Positions 27,968-37,337 of a stretch of DNA of 64,000 nucleotides are shown piece after piece. The stretch is from Sinimarinibacterium flocculans (GTDB taxonomy: Bacteria; Pseudomonadota; Gammaproteobacteria; Nevskiales; Nevskiaceae). The translations under genes and the position numbers were made by a program. The notes under the pieces are model-generated. The model had not been told where the DNA came from, did no database searches, and saw only the letters and a program-made list of their open reading frames with translations. The DNA lies in contig NZ_QICN01000008.1 of assembly GCF_003201205.1 (NCBI RefSeq), positions 114,207-178,206 of the forward strand, written 5' to 3'. Position 1 is the first letter of the stretch. Each line of letters opens with the position of its first letter.

Positions 27968-28810
27968 TCAGGCCCTGGCGGTGGCGACGGCGCCCTTCAT
28001 CACGCCTTCGTAGGCGCGTACCTGGATCTCGCGCCCGGGATGCTGCGGTGCGAGTCCGCGGGCCAGATGCCCGGCGATGCACTCGACCGTGCTGTCGTCG
28101 TCGAGCAGGTCGACGTGCGTTTCCGGCATCGCCAGTTGATAGTGACCTTCCCGCGAGGTGTACGCGAAGCGTACCCGGCCGCTGCCGTGCGCGACGATGT
28201 CGGCGCGGGTGCCGAGATAGATGTCGAGCCAGCGCGACGCGACCCCGTGCTCCAGTGCGGTATCGCGTCGACCGTCCACCCGGATCTCGATCCGGGAGCG
28301 GTGACCGTGCGCGATGCGCTGGCAGGCGCCGTCGTGCTTCTTGAGGCCGTGCACGTAGTGGTAATAGGCGCCGTCGATGCGCTCGCTGCGCAAGCCGAGG
28401 CGCACGCCGCCGACGCTCGACGGCAGGACCGCCCGCAGCCGGGGCAGCAGATCTGTCGCCACGGCCTCGGGCGTGATCTCGTCGGTGTCGATGCGCAACA
28501 CCGCGGCACCCGGTGAGCGGTGCTCGATGGCGCCGATGTCCGACCGGAACAGCAGGTGCGCGGCGTCGCCGTCCTCGATCCACTGCGCCTCGGGCGCCCG
28601 TCCCGGCACCAGCAGGCGGTGATCGGCATGCGTATCGACGGCGCGCTTGAGACGGCGCTTGACCTCGCCGAAGTCCAGCACCATCGACTGCTCGTCGAGC
28701 GCACCTTCGAGTTCGACATCGACGATCCAGCTCTCGCCGACGAGGCCGCGCGCCACGTCGAGGTAGGCGCAGTCGATGACGGTGAGTTGCTCGACGAACA
28801 GGGTGGTCAT
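27968..28810 (-). CDS. QueD/6-pyruvoyl-tetrahydropterin-synthase-like protein, long form
   Basis: This 280-residue protein is about twice the length of QueD. The first half has the T-fold motif MVLDFGEVKRRLKRAVDTHADH (about residues 43-64 in pieces), as in the Asp-Phe and Asp-His segments of QueD. The second half carries CQRIAHGHRSRIEI (about 163-176), the Cys and zinc His-x-His pattern, and a late Glu-containing STVECIAGHLA. This is consistent with a fused or tandem T-fold protein acting on a pterin or 7-deazaguanine precursor. The exact reaction is not certain. Confidence 0.7.
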   Translation of the reverse strand: MTTLFVEQLTVIDCAYLDVARGLVGESWIVDVELEGALDEQSMVLDFGEVKRRLKRAVDTHADHRLLVPGRAPEAQWIEDGDAAHLLFRSDIGAIEHRSPGAAVLRIDTDEITPEAVATDLLPRLRAVLPSSVGGVRLGLRSERIDGAYYHYVHGLKKHDGACQRIAHGHRSRIEIRVDGRRDTALEHGVASRWLDIYLGTRADIVAHGSGRVRFAYTSREGHYQLAMPETHVDLLDDDSTVECIAGHLARGLAPQHPGREIQVRAYEGVMKGAVATARA

Positions 28811-28931
28811 GGCGACGGCAGTGGGGGGTAATGCCCAATGAACTCAGGGGCATAGTTTAGGGGGCATCGTCTAGAATGGCGGACTTTCATGCGCGCCCGT
28901 CGGTGCGCGCCGTTCACGTGCCGCCTTGACC

Positions 28932-30350
28932 ATGACCGTTGTCACCCGCTTCGCCCCCAGCCCGACCGGCTTCCTGCACATCGGCGGCGCCCGTACGGCG
29001 CTGTTCTCGTACCTGTACGCCAAGCGCTTTGGCGGCAAATTCCTGCTGCGCATCGAGGACACGGACCGCGAGCGCTCGACCCAGGAGGCGGTCGACGCGA
29101 TCTTCGAGGGCATGGCCTGGCTCGGGCTGAAGTCCGATTTCGACGAGATCTACCAGACCCGGCGCTTCGACCGGTACAAGGAGGTCGTGCAGCAGATGCT
29201 GGCTGCCGGTACCGCCTACCACTGCTATGCGAGCAAGGAAGAGCTCGAGCAGTTGCGCGCCGAGCAGATGGCACGCAAGGAAAAGCCGCGCTACGACGGC
29301 CGCTGGCGCCCCGAGCCCGGCAAGACCCTGCCGACGCCGCCGGCCGGCGTGCAGCCGGTGGTGCGCTTCCGCAATCCGGCCGACGGCCAGGTGGTCGTCA
29401 GGGATCTGGTCAAGGGCGAGATCGTCTTCGACAACCGCGAACTCGACGACCTGATCATCGCCCGCGCCGACGGCACGCCCACCTACAACTTCTGCGTCGT
29501 CGTCGACGACTGGGACATGGGCATCACCCACGTCATCCGCGGCGACGATCACGTCAACAACACGCCGCGCCAGATCAACATCCTGCAGGCACTCGGTGCG
29601 ACGCCGCCGGCCTATGCCCACGTGTCGATGATCCTCGGAAGCGACGGCGCCAAGCTGTCGAAGCGTCACGGCGCGCTCGGCGTCATGGAGTACCGCGCGA
29701 TGGGCTTCATGCCCGAGGCGATGCTCAACTACCTGGTGCGTCTCGGCTGGTCGCACGGCGACCAGGAGCTGTTCACGCACGAGGAGATGATCGCCAAGTT
29801 CGACTTCGACCACGTGTCGGCGAGCCCGTCGCGCTTCGACATGGAAAAGGCGTACTGGGTCAACCACCAGTACCTCAAGACCGCCGACCTGGGGTTGATT
29901 GCCGGGGAGTTCGACTGGCACCTGCGGCGCCTGAACCTGGATCCGGCAAACGGTCCCGATCTGAAGGCTGTGATCGAACAGCAGCGCGAGCGCTGCCGCA
30001 CGCTGCTGGAGATGGCGGAGAAATCGAAGTTCTTCTTCGCCGATCTCGACGGCTACAACGAGAAGGACGCGGCCAAGCACCTGACCGCGGAGTCGGCGAC
30101 GCTGCTCGAAGCGCTCGACCACGCGCTCGCCGCGTTGCCCGACTGGGACGTTCCGGCGCTGCACGCAGCGGTCAACGGCTTTGCCGAGACACGCGGGCTG
30201 GGCCTGGGCAAGGTCGCGCAGCCGATTCGCGTCGCCTGCTGCGGTATGGCGGTGTCGCCGCCGATCGACCAGACGCTGTTCCTGCTCGGGCGCGAACGAA
30301 CGCTCGCGCGGCTGAAGGCCGCCGTCAGCTTCGCACGCAGCAAAACCTGA
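28932..30350 (+). CDS. gltX: Glutamyl-tRNA synthetase
   Basis: GltX charges tRNA-Glu. The 472-residue class I synthetase has the HIGH motif in SPTGFLHIGGART (about residues 10-22) and the KMSKS-type KLSKRHGA (about 241-248). The usual Zn-binding Cys cluster of E. coli GltX is reduced. I chose ATG 28932 over the in-frame TTG at 28926. thrS follows after 25 bases, so two synthetases are probably co-transcribed. Confidence 0.95.
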   Translation: MTVVTRFAPSPTGFLHIGGARTALFSYLYAKRFGGKFLLRIEDTDRERSTQEAVDAIFEGMAWLGLKSDFDEIYQTRRFDRYKEVVQQMLAAGTAYHCYASKEELEQLRAEQMARKEKPRYDGRWRPEPGKTLPTPPAGVQPVVRFRNPADGQVVVRDLVKGEIVFDNRELDDLIIARADGTPTYNFCVVVDDWDMGITHVIRGDDHVNNTPRQINILQALGATPPAYAHVSMILGSDGAKLSKRHGALGVMEYRAMGFMPEAMLNYLVRLGWSHGDQELFTHEEMIAKFDFDHVSASPSRFDMEKAYWVNHQYLKTADLGLIAGEFDWHLRRLNLDPANGPDLKAVIEQQRERCRTLLEMAEKSKFFFADLDGYNEKDAAKHLTAESATLLEALDHALAALPDWDVPALHAAVNGFAETRGLGLGKVAQPIRVACCGMAVSPPIDQTLFLLGRERTLARLKAAVSFARSKT

Positions 30351-30375
30351 AACCGGACAGCAGTGAAATCAGAAC

Positions 30376-32304
30376 ATGTCGATTGAAATCACCTTCCCGG
30401 ACGGCAACAAGAAGTCGTTCGACGAACCCGTCACCGGCCTTGCGATCGCGCAGGGCATTTCGCCCGGCCTGGCCAAGAAGGCCGCGGTCATCGAAGTCAA
30501 CGGCGAGCTGTGGGATCTGACGCGTCCGATCGACCGCGACGCGACGGTCAGCATCGTCACCCGCGACAAGCCGCAGGCGCTGGAGGTCATCCGCCACGAC
30601 GCGGCGCACGTGCTGGCGCAGGCGGTGCAGGAGCTGTTTCCCGGGACGCAGATCACTTTCGGCCCGGCGACCGAGGTGGGCTTCTACTACGACTTTGCGC
30701 GCGAATTGCCGTTCACCGAAGCCGACCTCGAAAAGATCGAGCAGAAGATGCGCGAGATCGTGAAGCGCGACCTGCCGATCACCCGCGAGGTGTGGCCGCA
30801 TGAAGTCGCGGTCAAGCATTTCGAGCAGGCCGGCGAGAGGTTCAAGGCGGAGTGGATCCGCGACGGCCTGGCGCCGGACGAGGAGCTGTCGATCTACAGG
30901 CAGGGCGAGAACTGGCTCGACATGTGCCTGGGGCCGCACCTGCCGTCGACCGGCAAGCTCGGCACCGCGTTCAAGCTGACCAAGGTGTCCGGGGCCTACT
31001 GGCGCGGCGATGCGAACAACGCCCAGTTGCAGCGCATCTACGGCGTGGCCTTCGCCACCGAGGACGAACTCAAGGCCTACCTGAAGATGGTCGAGGAGGC
31101 CGAGAAGCGCGACCACCGCAAGCTCGGCCGCGCGCTCGACCTGTTCCATATCCAGGACGAGGCGGTGGGCCAGGTGTTCTGGCATCCGAAGGGCTGGACC
31201 CTGTACCGCACGCTGGAAAACTATGTGCGGCGCCAGCTCGAGGACGCCGGCTACGACGAGGTGAAGACGCCGTTGCTGGTCGACCGCAAGCTCTGGGAGG
31301 CCTCGGGCCACTGGGAGAACTACCGCAAGAACATGTTCATCGCCGAGGTCGACGAAGGCGAGCAGGACGGCCAGCAGCGCAAGGCCGTGCTGGCGGTCAA
31401 GCCGATGAACTGTCCGTGCCACGTGCAGATCTTCCGTCAGGGCATCCGTTCGTACCGCGAACTGCCGCTGCGCATGGCCGAGTTCGGCGCCTGTCACCGC
31501 TACGAGCCGTCCGGCGCGCTGCACGGGCTGATGCGTGTGCGCGGCTTCGTGCAGGACGACGCGCACATCTTCTGCACTGAGGAGCAGATCTCGGCGGAGA
31601 CGGTCGCGTTCTGCGACCTGCTCAAGCGCATGTACAAGGATCTCGGCTTCGAGGAGGTCAGCGTCAAGTTCTCCGACCGCCCGGACAACCGCGCCGGCGA
31701 CGATGCGATCTGGGATCGTGCCGAGGGTGCGTTGCGCAAGGCGGTCGAGGAGGCCGGGCTGCCGTATACGATGAATCCGGGCGAGGGCGCGTTCTACGGT
31801 CCCAAGCTCGAGTTCGTGCTGCGCGATGCCATCGGGCGCGACTGGCAATGCGGCACGCTGCAGGTGGATTTCATGCTGCCCGAGCGGCTCGATGCCGAGT
31901 ACGTTGCCGAGGACGGTTCGCGCAAGCGCCCGGTGATGCTGCACCGTGCGGTGCTCGGCAGCTTCGAACGCTTCATCGGCATCCTGATCGAGAACCACGC
32001 CGGCGCCTTCCCGTTCTGGTTGGCGCCGCTGCAGGTCGTCGTCGCGCCGATCGTCTCCGACGCCGACGACTACGCCACCGAGGTCTGCGAGCGCCTGAAG
32101 CGTGCCGGCGTGCGCGCCGAGACCGACCTGCGCAACGAGAAGATCAACTACAAGATCCGCGAGCACGCGACGCACAAGATTCCGGTCATTGCCGTCGTCG
32201 GACGCAAGGAGGCCGAGGAGCGCACGGTCACGCTGCGTTTCCGCGGGCAGGAACAACAGCAGACCGTGAAGCTCGATGCGGTCGTGGAGCATCTGCATGC
32301 GTGA
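30376..32304 (+). CDS. thrS: Threonyl-tRNA synthetase
   Basis: ThrS charges tRNA-Thr and edits Ser-tRNA-Thr. The 642-residue protein has an N-terminal TGS domain (about residues 1-62) and an editing domain with [11 protein letters not shown]. The class II catalytic core has the zinc-binding Cys in KPMNCPCH (about 336) and motif 2 in [17 protein letters not shown]; an anticodon-binding domain closes the protein. In most gammaproteobacteria thrS is followed by infC-rpmI-rplT; here the next gene is a peptidase lipoprotein that overlaps it by 8 bases. Confidence 0.96.
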   Translation: MSIEITFPDGNKKSFDEPVTGLAIAQGISPGLAKKAAVIEVNGELWDLTRPIDRDATVSIVTRDKPQALEVIRHDAAHVLAQAVQELFPGTQITFGPATEVGFYYDFARELPFTEADLEKIEQKMREIVKRDLPITREVWPHEVAVKHFEQAGERFKAEWIRDGLAPDEELSIYRQGENWLDMCLGPHLPSTGKLGTAFKLTKVSGAYWRGDANNAQLQRIYGVAFATEDELKAYLKMVEEAEKRDHRKLGRALDLFHIQDEAVGQVFWHPKGWTLYRTLENYVRRQLEDAGYDEVKTPLLVDRKLWEASGHWENYRKNMFIAEVDEGEQDGQQRKAVLAVKPMNCPCHVQIFRQGIRSYRELPLRMAEFGACHRYEPSGALHGLMRVRGFVQDDAHIFCTEEQISAETVAFCDLLKRMYKDLGFEEVSVKFSDRPDNRAGDDAIWDRAEGALRKAVEEAGLPYTMNPGEGAFYGPKLEFVLRDAIGRDWQCGTLQVDFMLPERLDAEYVAEDGSRKRPVMLHRAVLGSFERFIGILIENHAGAFPFWLAPLQVVVAPIVSDADDYATEVCERLKRAGVRAETDLRNEKINYKIREHATHKIPVIAVVGRKEAEERTVTLRFRGQEQQQTVKLDAVVEHLHA

Positions 32305-34432
32305 AGCGATCGTCGTGCTTGCGGTATGGCTGCTCGCGGGCTGCGCGGCACTGCCGCAGCCACCGATGGCCGAGCAGCGTGCATACCGGGTCGAGTCGCC
32401 GCAGGGCACGCGCATCGATCCGTACTACTGGATGCGCGACGACACGCGCAGCGACCGGCGCGTGCTCGCACATCTGCGCGCCGAGAACCGGTACGTCGAA
32501 GCGGTGATGGCGCCCCGGCGCGCACTCGAGGAACGCCTGTTCGCCGAGCTGCGCAGCCATGTCGCCGAGGATGACCGGAGCGCGCCGGTGTTCGAGCGGG
32601 GCTACTGGTACTACAGCCGCTACGAGAAGGGCCGGGAGCACCCGATCCACGCGCGCCGCAAGGGCACGATGGACGCGCCCGAGGAGATCCTGCTCGACGG
32701 CAACCTGCTGGCCGAGGGTCACGGTTACTTCCGCATCGGCTACTACGTCGTCAGCCCCGACAGCCGCTGGCTGGCGTGGGCCGAGGACACGGTGGGGCGT
32801 CGCCAGTACGTGCTTCGAATCAAGGATCTGCGGACCGGTGAGCTGACCGGCGACGAAGTGACGTTGATCCAGGGCGACCTGGCCTGGCTCGACGACAACC
32901 GCACGGTGCTGTACACCGAACTCGACCCGCAGACACTGCTCGGCTACCGCGTGCGCGCGCACCGCCGCGGCGAATCCGCGGAACGCGACGAGGTGGTGTA
33001 CACCGAGCGTGACAACAGCTTCTACATCGGGGTCGACCGCTCCAAGTCGGGGCGTTACGTCTACATCTACTGCGAGAGCACCGAGCAGAGCGAGCAGTTG
33101 TATGCCGACGCCGCGGCCTGGCCGCTGCGCTTCACGCCCATCGTGCCGCGCGGCGGCCGGCACGAGTACGGCGCCGAGCACCTGCCGCCGTCGGGTGGCG
33201 AGTCCGGCGAAGGCGACTTCATCCTGCGCACCAACGATCGCGCGCCGAACTTCCGGCTGGTGCGCGTACCGGTCACCCGCAGCGCCGATCGCCGCCACTG
33301 GCGCACCCTGCTGGCGCATCGCGATGATGCCTTCATCGAACGCTTCGACGTGCTGCGCACACATGTTGCCGTCGGCGAACGCAGCGGCGGCCTGGCGAAG
33401 CTGCGCATCGTGCCGCTCAACGGCCGCCCGTCGTCGCTGGTGGAGGCGCAGGAAGCCGCCTACACGATGTCCCTGCGCACGACGCCCGACCTCGACAGCG
33501 CGACGCTGCGCTATGTGTACGAATCGATGGCGACGCCGGCGACGACCATCGATCTCGATCCGGTCACCGGCGAGCGCTTCGTGCGCCGCGTGCAGCCGGT
33601 GCCCGGTGGCTTCGATGCCGCGAACTACGTCACCGAGTACCGCCACGCCATCGCGCGCGATGGCGCGCGCGTGCCGGTCTCGCTGGTCTATCGCCGTGAC
33701 ACCAAGCTCGACGGCAGCGCGCCGCTGCTGCAGTACGCCTACGGGTCCTACGGCTACTCGATGGACCCCGAGTTCGATGCCGAGCGCCTGCCGCTGCTCG
33801 ATCGCGGCTTCGTCTGGGCCATCGCGCACATCCGCGGCGGGCAGGAACTCGGGCGGGCGTGGTACGAGGATGGCAAGCTGCTGAACAAGCGCAACACGTT
33901 CACCGACTTCATCGACGTGACCGACTTTCTCGTCGCCGAGAACGTGGCTGCGAAGGGCAAGGTGTTCGCCGAGGGGCGCAGCGCCGGCGGCCTGCTGATG
34001 GGCGCGATCACCAACATGGCGCCTGAGAAGTACCGCGGCATTCTGGCCCACGTGCCCTTCGTCGACGTGGTCACGACGATGCTCGACGAGAGCATCCCCC
34101 TGACGACCAACGAGTTCGACGAGTGGGGCAACCCCAAGCGGAAGCCGTACTACGAGTACATGCTTTCGTACTCCCCTTACGACAACGTGCACTACCGGGA
34201 CTACCCGGCGATGTACGTGACCACCGGTCTGTGGGACTCCCAGGTGCAGTACTTCGAGCCGGCCAAGTGGGTCGCGCGCCTGCGCGACGCCGACACCTCG
34301 CCGCAGACACCGGTGTTGTTCCGCGTCGAGATGAGCGCCGGCCATGGCGGCAAGTCGGGGCGCTATCAGCAGCTGCGCGAGACCGCGCAGAGCCAGGCCT
34401 TCATCCTGTCGCGACTTGGAGTCGAGCCATGA
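32297..34432 (+). CDS. Oligopeptidase B-like S9A peptidase, predicted lipoprotein
   Basis: This 711-residue serine peptidase has an N-terminal seven-bladed propeller and a C-terminal alpha/beta-hydrolase domain. The catalytic Ser is in [10 protein letters not shown] (about residues 559-568), the Asp in TGLWDSQVQ (about 646) and the His in [10 protein letters not shown] (about 683). The family cuts after Arg or Lys in short peptides. From ATG 32297 the N-terminus is a lipoprotein signal ([12 protein letters not shown], Cys about 17), whereas classical oligopeptidase B is cytosolic. It is translationally coupled to thrS and to the next gene (ATGA). Confidence 0.92.
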   Translation: MREAIVVLAVWLLAGCAALPQPPMAEQRAYRVESPQGTRIDPYYWMRDDTRSDRRVLAHLRAENRYVEAVMAPRRALEERLFAELRSHVAEDDRSAPVFERGYWYYSRYEKGREHPIHARRKGTMDAPEEILLDGNLLAEGHGYFRIGYYVVSPDSRWLAWAEDTVGRRQYVLRIKDLRTGELTGDEVTLIQGDLAWLDDNRTVLYTELDPQTLLGYRVRAHRRGESAERDEVVYTERDNSFYIGVDRSKSGRYVYIYCESTEQSEQLYADAAAWPLRFTPIVPRGGRHEYGAEHLPPSGGESGEGDFILRTNDRAPNFRLVRVPVTRSADRRHWRTLLAHRDDAFIERFDVLRTHVAVGERSGGLAKLRIVPLNGRPSSLVEAQEAAYTMSLRTTPDLDSATLRYVYESMATPATTIDLDPVTGERFVRRVQPVPGGFDAANYVTEYRHAIARDGARVPVSLVYRRDTKLDGSAPLLQYAYGSYGYSMDPEFDAERLPLLDRGFVWAIAHIRGGQELGRAWYEDGKLLNKRNTFTDFIDVTDFLVAENVAAKGKVFAEGRSAGGLLMGAITNMAPEKYRGILAHVPFVDVVTTMLDESIPLTTNEFDEWGNPKRKPYYEYMLSYSPYDNVHYRDYPAMYVTTGLWDSQVQYFEPAKWVARLRDADTSPQTPVLFRVEMSAGHGGKSGRYQQLRETAQSQAFILSRLGVEP

Positions 34433-35265
34433 TGCGACACGTTCTCTGCGCCTTGCTGCTGGCCGGCGTGTCGGCGTCCGGTCTCGCCGCTGCGCCGGAC
34501 CTGCACGGCCGCTGGATGCAGGGCGGCCTGATCCGCGGCCAGACCGAACCGGGGGCACAGGTATGGTTCAACGGCAAGCCGCTGCGCGTATCGCCGGCCG
34601 GCGACTTTGCTTTCGGCCTGGCGTATGAGGAAGGACCTGCCGCGGAATTGCGCGTGCGCCTTCCCGACGGCAGCGAGCAGCGCCACGAGTACGCCGTTGA
34701 GCGGCGCGAGTACGACGAGCAGCGCATTTCCGGCTTGCCGCAGAAGATGGTGACGCCGCCCGAGGCAGCACTCAAGCAGATCGCGCTCGACAACCAGCGC
34801 GTTGCGGCCGCGCGGGCACGGGACTCGGCACACGCCGATTTCGCGGGCGGCTTCGACTGGCCGCTGTCGGCGACGGTCAGTGGTGTCTTCGGCAGCCGCC
34901 GGATTCTCAATGGCGAGCCCAGGCAGCCGCACTTCGGCATCGACCTCGCTGCGCCCAAGGGCACGGCGATCAAGGCCCCGGCCGGTGGTGTCGTCAGCCT
35001 CGCGCGCGACGATCTCTACTACACCGGCGGCACCATCATTCTCGACCACGGGCAGGGCGTGTCGACGACCTATCTGCACCTCTCGCGGCTCAACGTGAAG
35101 CCGGGCCAGCGCGTCGAAGGCGGTCAGACGATCGGCCTGGTCGGCGCCACCGGTCGCGCGACCGGCCCGCACCTGTGCTGGCGCGCCAACTGGTTCGATA
35201 CGCGGCTCGATCCGTCACTGATCGTCGACGGCAAACCCGTCAGCAAGGGGGAGCGCAGGCCATGA
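34429..35265 (+). CDS. M23/LytM-family metallopeptidase, periplasmic
   Basis: This 278-residue protein has a signal peptide (about residues 1-21, ending LAAA), an N-terminal Ig-like domain and a C-terminal LytM domain (about 140-265). The zinc motif HFGIDLAAPKGT (about 168-179) and the second His pair in TYLHLSRL are present, so it is likely an active peptidoglycan endopeptidase. The start overlaps the preceding stop (ATGA); the next gene again overlaps by four bases. The three genes form one unit. Confidence 0.88.
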   Translation: MMRHVLCALLLAGVSASGLAAAPDLHGRWMQGGLIRGQTEPGAQVWFNGKPLRVSPAGDFAFGLAYEEGPAAELRVRLPDGSEQRHEYAVERREYDEQRISGLPQKMVTPPEAALKQIALDNQRVAAARARDSAHADFAGGFDWPLSATVSGVFGSRRILNGEPRQPHFGIDLAAPKGTAIKAPAGGVVSLARDDLYYTGGTIILDHGQGVSTTYLHLSRLNVKPGQRVEGGQTIGLVGATGRATGPHLCWRANWFDTRLDPSLIVDGKPVSKGERRP

Positions 35266-35726
35266 AGTTCCTGGGCCGTCTACTGCTGTTCGTCGTGCTC
35301 GCCAGCCTCGCGATCGCGCTGTACGCGACGTTCCGCACGCCGGGCCATCTCTATGCGCAGACGGGCGTGTTTGCCGACTGCCCGGCGCGACCGAGCTGTG
35401 TGTCGTCGGTGGCCGAGGACGAGGTGCATCGCATCGAGCCGCTGCGCTACGAGGGTGACCTGCTGCAGGCGCACGAACGGCTCGTCGAGGCGATCCGCGC
35501 GATGCCCGGCGGTCGCATCGAGGAGGAACGCGCCGAGTACCTGCACGTGCTGTTCACGACGCCGAAGATGCGTTTTCGCGACGACCTGGAACTCCTGATC
35601 GAACCGGACGGGCAGATCCAGGTGCGTTCGATCTCGCGCTTCGGCTACCGCGACTTCGGCGTCAACCGTGCCCGCGTGGAGGAGCTGCGCCAACGGTTCG
35701 AAGCCGGCGCGTCCCGCCAGAACTGA
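35262..35726 (+). CDS. DUF1499-family membrane-anchored protein
   Basis: This 154-residue protein has one N-terminal span (LLLFVVLASLAIALYATF, about 6-23). The DUF1499 domain has a conserved Cys pair in DCPARPSCVSS (about 39-49) and the SRFGYRDFGVNRARVE ending typical of the family. Its role is unknown. It is the last gene of the peptidase unit, and GGGGGAG lies before its ATG. Confidence 0.85.
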   Translation: MKFLGRLLLFVVLASLAIALYATFRTPGHLYAQTGVFADCPARPSCVSSVAEDEVHRIEPLRYEGDLLQAHERLVEAIRAMPGGRIEEERAEYLHVLFTTPKMRFRDDLELLIEPDGQIQVRSISRFGYRDFGVNRARVEELRQRFEAGASRQN

Positions 35727-35730
35727 CGAA

Positions 35731-35755
35731 GCCCCGCACGGTTGCCGTGCGGGGC
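35731..35755. terminator. Shared hairpin between convergent genes
   Basis: GCCCCGCACGG (35731-35741) pairs perfectly with CCGTGCGGGGC (35745-35755) across a three-base loop. It lies 4 bases after the DUF1499 stop and 25 before the end of the Ala-rich gene. T-runs are poor, but stem strength suggests termination in both directions. Confidence 0.7.
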
Positions 35756-35780
35756 CTCCACAACCGCCTTCCGGTCGCGC

Positions 35781-36362
35781 TTATTCGGCGCCGACGTCGG
35801 CCTGCGCGTCCACCTCGACATTGGCGCTGGCGCTGCCCGCCGTGCCGAGCGCGCCGCCCACGGCGCCGAGGCCGGTCGTCACGCCGGACTTGAGCGCGCC
35901 GCCGACCTTCTTGCCGCCGCTGACGGTGGCGTCCTTGGCTGCGCCGAGACCGGCGGCCGTGTTGCTGCCGGCGGTGGCTGCGCCTTCCATCGTCGCGTCC
36001 TTGGCTTTTCCGGCCATGTCGGCGCCGGCCTCGACACCCGCTTCGGCCTTCGCCTTGCCCTTGGCGGCAGCGGACGCCGTGGCGTCCTTGGCCTTGCCGG
36101 CCATGTCGGCGCCGGCTTCGAGGCCGCCTTCCGCCTTCGCCTTCATGCCGCTGCCGAGCTTGCCCGCACCGTCAACGCTCGCCTGGCCAGCCGCCTTGGC
36201 CTTCTCGCCGAGCGCTGCCGCCGCATTCGTGGCGCCCTGGGCATCGACGGAGACGCCGACCGACGCATCGGCCTTGGCACCTGCCTCGGCCTGTGCCAGC
36301 GCCAGTGCGGGCAGGCCTGCAGCGAACGCGGCTGCGGCGAGCATGGAAGAGATTCTGGTCAT
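35781..36362 (-). CDS. Ala/Gly-rich exported repeat protein
   Basis: This 193-residue protein has a signal peptide (about residues 1-23, ending ALAQ). The mature chain is very low complexity, almost all Ala, Gly, Lys, Asp and Glu. The block EAGADMAGKAKDAT occurs twice, 29 residues apart, set in helical Ala-Lys repeats that resemble LEA/apolipoprotein-like amphipathic sequences. It is probably a periplasmic stress-type or structural protein; this is inference. ATG 36362 was chosen because the signal peptide starts there. Confidence 0.65.
   Translation of the reverse strand: MTRISSMLAAAAFAAGLPALALAQAEAGAKADASVGVSVDAQGATNAAAALGEKAKAAGQASVDGAGKLGSGMKAKAEGGLEAGADMAGKAKDATASAAAKGKAKAEAGVEAGADMAGKAKDATMEGAATAGSNTAAGLGAAKDATVSGGKKVGGALKSGVTTGLGAVGGALGTAGSASANVEVDAQADVGAE
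35995..36056 (-). repeat. 62-base direct repeat, copy A
   Basis: This near-identical copy of 36082-36143 lies 87 bases away within the Ala-rich gene. It keeps the frame and encodes the duplicated EAGADMAGKAKDA block. Confidence 0.8.
36082..36143 (-). repeat. 62-base direct repeat, copy B
   Basis: This is the partner of the copy at 35995-36056, differing at a handful of bases. The repeat suggests recent in-frame duplication, so length may vary between strains. Confidence 0.8.
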
Positions 36363-36684
36363 GGTTTTCCCCTGGATTGAACATGAGTGCCGAGCCCATT
36401 CGTGGACTCGAACAGATGCAGGATAGAACAGGGGGCTGAATCCGGTGTGAACCCTGGGAGCACGCGGCTCAGGGGGGAGGGGGACGTGTTGGCGCTCGTC
36501 GGTGACTCGGGCCATTCCTGGCCGCCCGTAAGCGCGCCGCGCGAGAGCCCACCGGGCTTCCGCGCATTTGCTACGGGTGTCCAAGCCGTCCGTGGCGCAA
36601 CTGTGCCCCTGCGGGATGGCCCGGCCCGGCCATCCATGGCCGGGCGTTCGCCGGCGTGAAGCTTCGCTTCACGACAGCCCCGGC
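36363..36684. other. Intergenic region with two inverted repeats
   Basis: No gene is convincing here. CCCGGCCAT (36625-36633) and ATGGCCGGG (36636-36644) form a 20-base palindrome. GTGAAGC (36656-36662) pairs with GCTTCAC (36666-36672) 13 bases before the end of hinT. Both lie downstream of hinT and may end its transcript. The remainder is the probable promoter region of the Ala-rich gene. Confidence 0.45.
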
Positions 36685-37026
36685 TCACCCCGGGGGCCAT
36701 TTGAGGGGGCGGCCGCCGAGGATGTGCAGGTGCAGATGGAATACGGACTGCCCGGCGGCGGCGCCGTTGTTGACCACGAGGCGGAAGGCTTCGCCGTGGC
36801 CCTGGTCCGCAGCGATTTTCGAGGCGGTCAGCATCAGGTGACCGAGCAAGGCCTGGTCTTCGGCAGTAGCGTCGCACAGGCGCGGCATCGGCTTGCGTGG
36901 CACCAGCAGGATATGCATCGGTGCGCCGGGGTTGATGTCGCGGAAGGCGACGCAGTGTGTGTCCTCGTGGACGATCTCGCCGGGAATCTCGCGGTCGATG
37001 ATCTTCTCGAACAGGGTCTTGGACAT
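36685..37026 (-). CDS. hinT: HIT-family purine nucleoside phosphoramidase
   Basis: This 113-residue protein hydrolyses adenosine phosphoramidates such as lysyl-AMP adducts. It has the full histidine triad HLHLHIL (about residues 98-104) and the N-terminal TLFEKIIDREIPGEIVHED typical of bacterial HinT. It is cytosolic. It stands alone on the minus strand, divergent from the msbA operon. Confidence 0.93.
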   Translation of the reverse strand: MSKTLFEKIIDREIPGEIVHEDTHCVAFRDINPGAPMHILLVPRKPMPRLCDATAEDQALLGHLMLTASKIAADQGHGEAFRLVVNNGAAAGQSVFHLHLHILGGRPLKWPPG

Positions 37027-37337
37027 GACGGCTGTCGGGGGGAGTGCGGGCGAGTTGGTAGCATACGCTGAACCGTCACCGATCTAGCCCGCACTTCCCA
37101 CAGGGTCGCCTTCGATCCCCGGGCCAGTACTGGAACTTACTGAGAGCTTCATGACGTATTCTCGATATAGACCGTCGCAAGGATCGAAGGCTGATCGGCG
37201 CTGGCCTGCCTGCGGTGCCAGCGCCTTGGGCTTCACTCAACCGATGGAATTACCATCGGTTTCGCTCCATCCCGGCGCCGCTGGCATCCTAGGCACACGG
37301 CCATCGCTCGATCCCCCTGCGAGAACTGCGGGCTAGC
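37027..37337. other. Structured leader region upstream of msbA
   Basis: Just over 300 bases separate hinT and msbA. No gene is convincing. Two clean hairpins occur in a row: GGCGCTGGC/GCCAGCGCC (37197-37205 with 37217-37225) and CCGATGG/CCATCGG (37241-37247 with 37253-37259). The second ends 78 bases before the msbA ATG. They could structure the 5' leader or end a short transcript; no -35/-10 pair is strong. Confidence 0.45.

Noticed and set aside
30351-30375. Riboswitch or T-box leader before thrS
   Set aside because: Only 25 bases separate gltX from thrS, too short for either.
36395-36425. T-loop-like GTTCGAGTCC on the minus strand, suggesting a tRNA end or att site
   Set aside because: The flanking bases do not pair into a T stem, and no acceptor, anticodon or D arm can be built.
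37095-37125. TTCGATC in a tRNA-like context near hinT
   Set aside because: The five flanking positions do not pair, and no cloverleaf forms.
37151-37336. 61-codon frame just before msbA
   Set aside because: It is covered by the two leader hairpins, has no ribosome site and shows no protein pattern.
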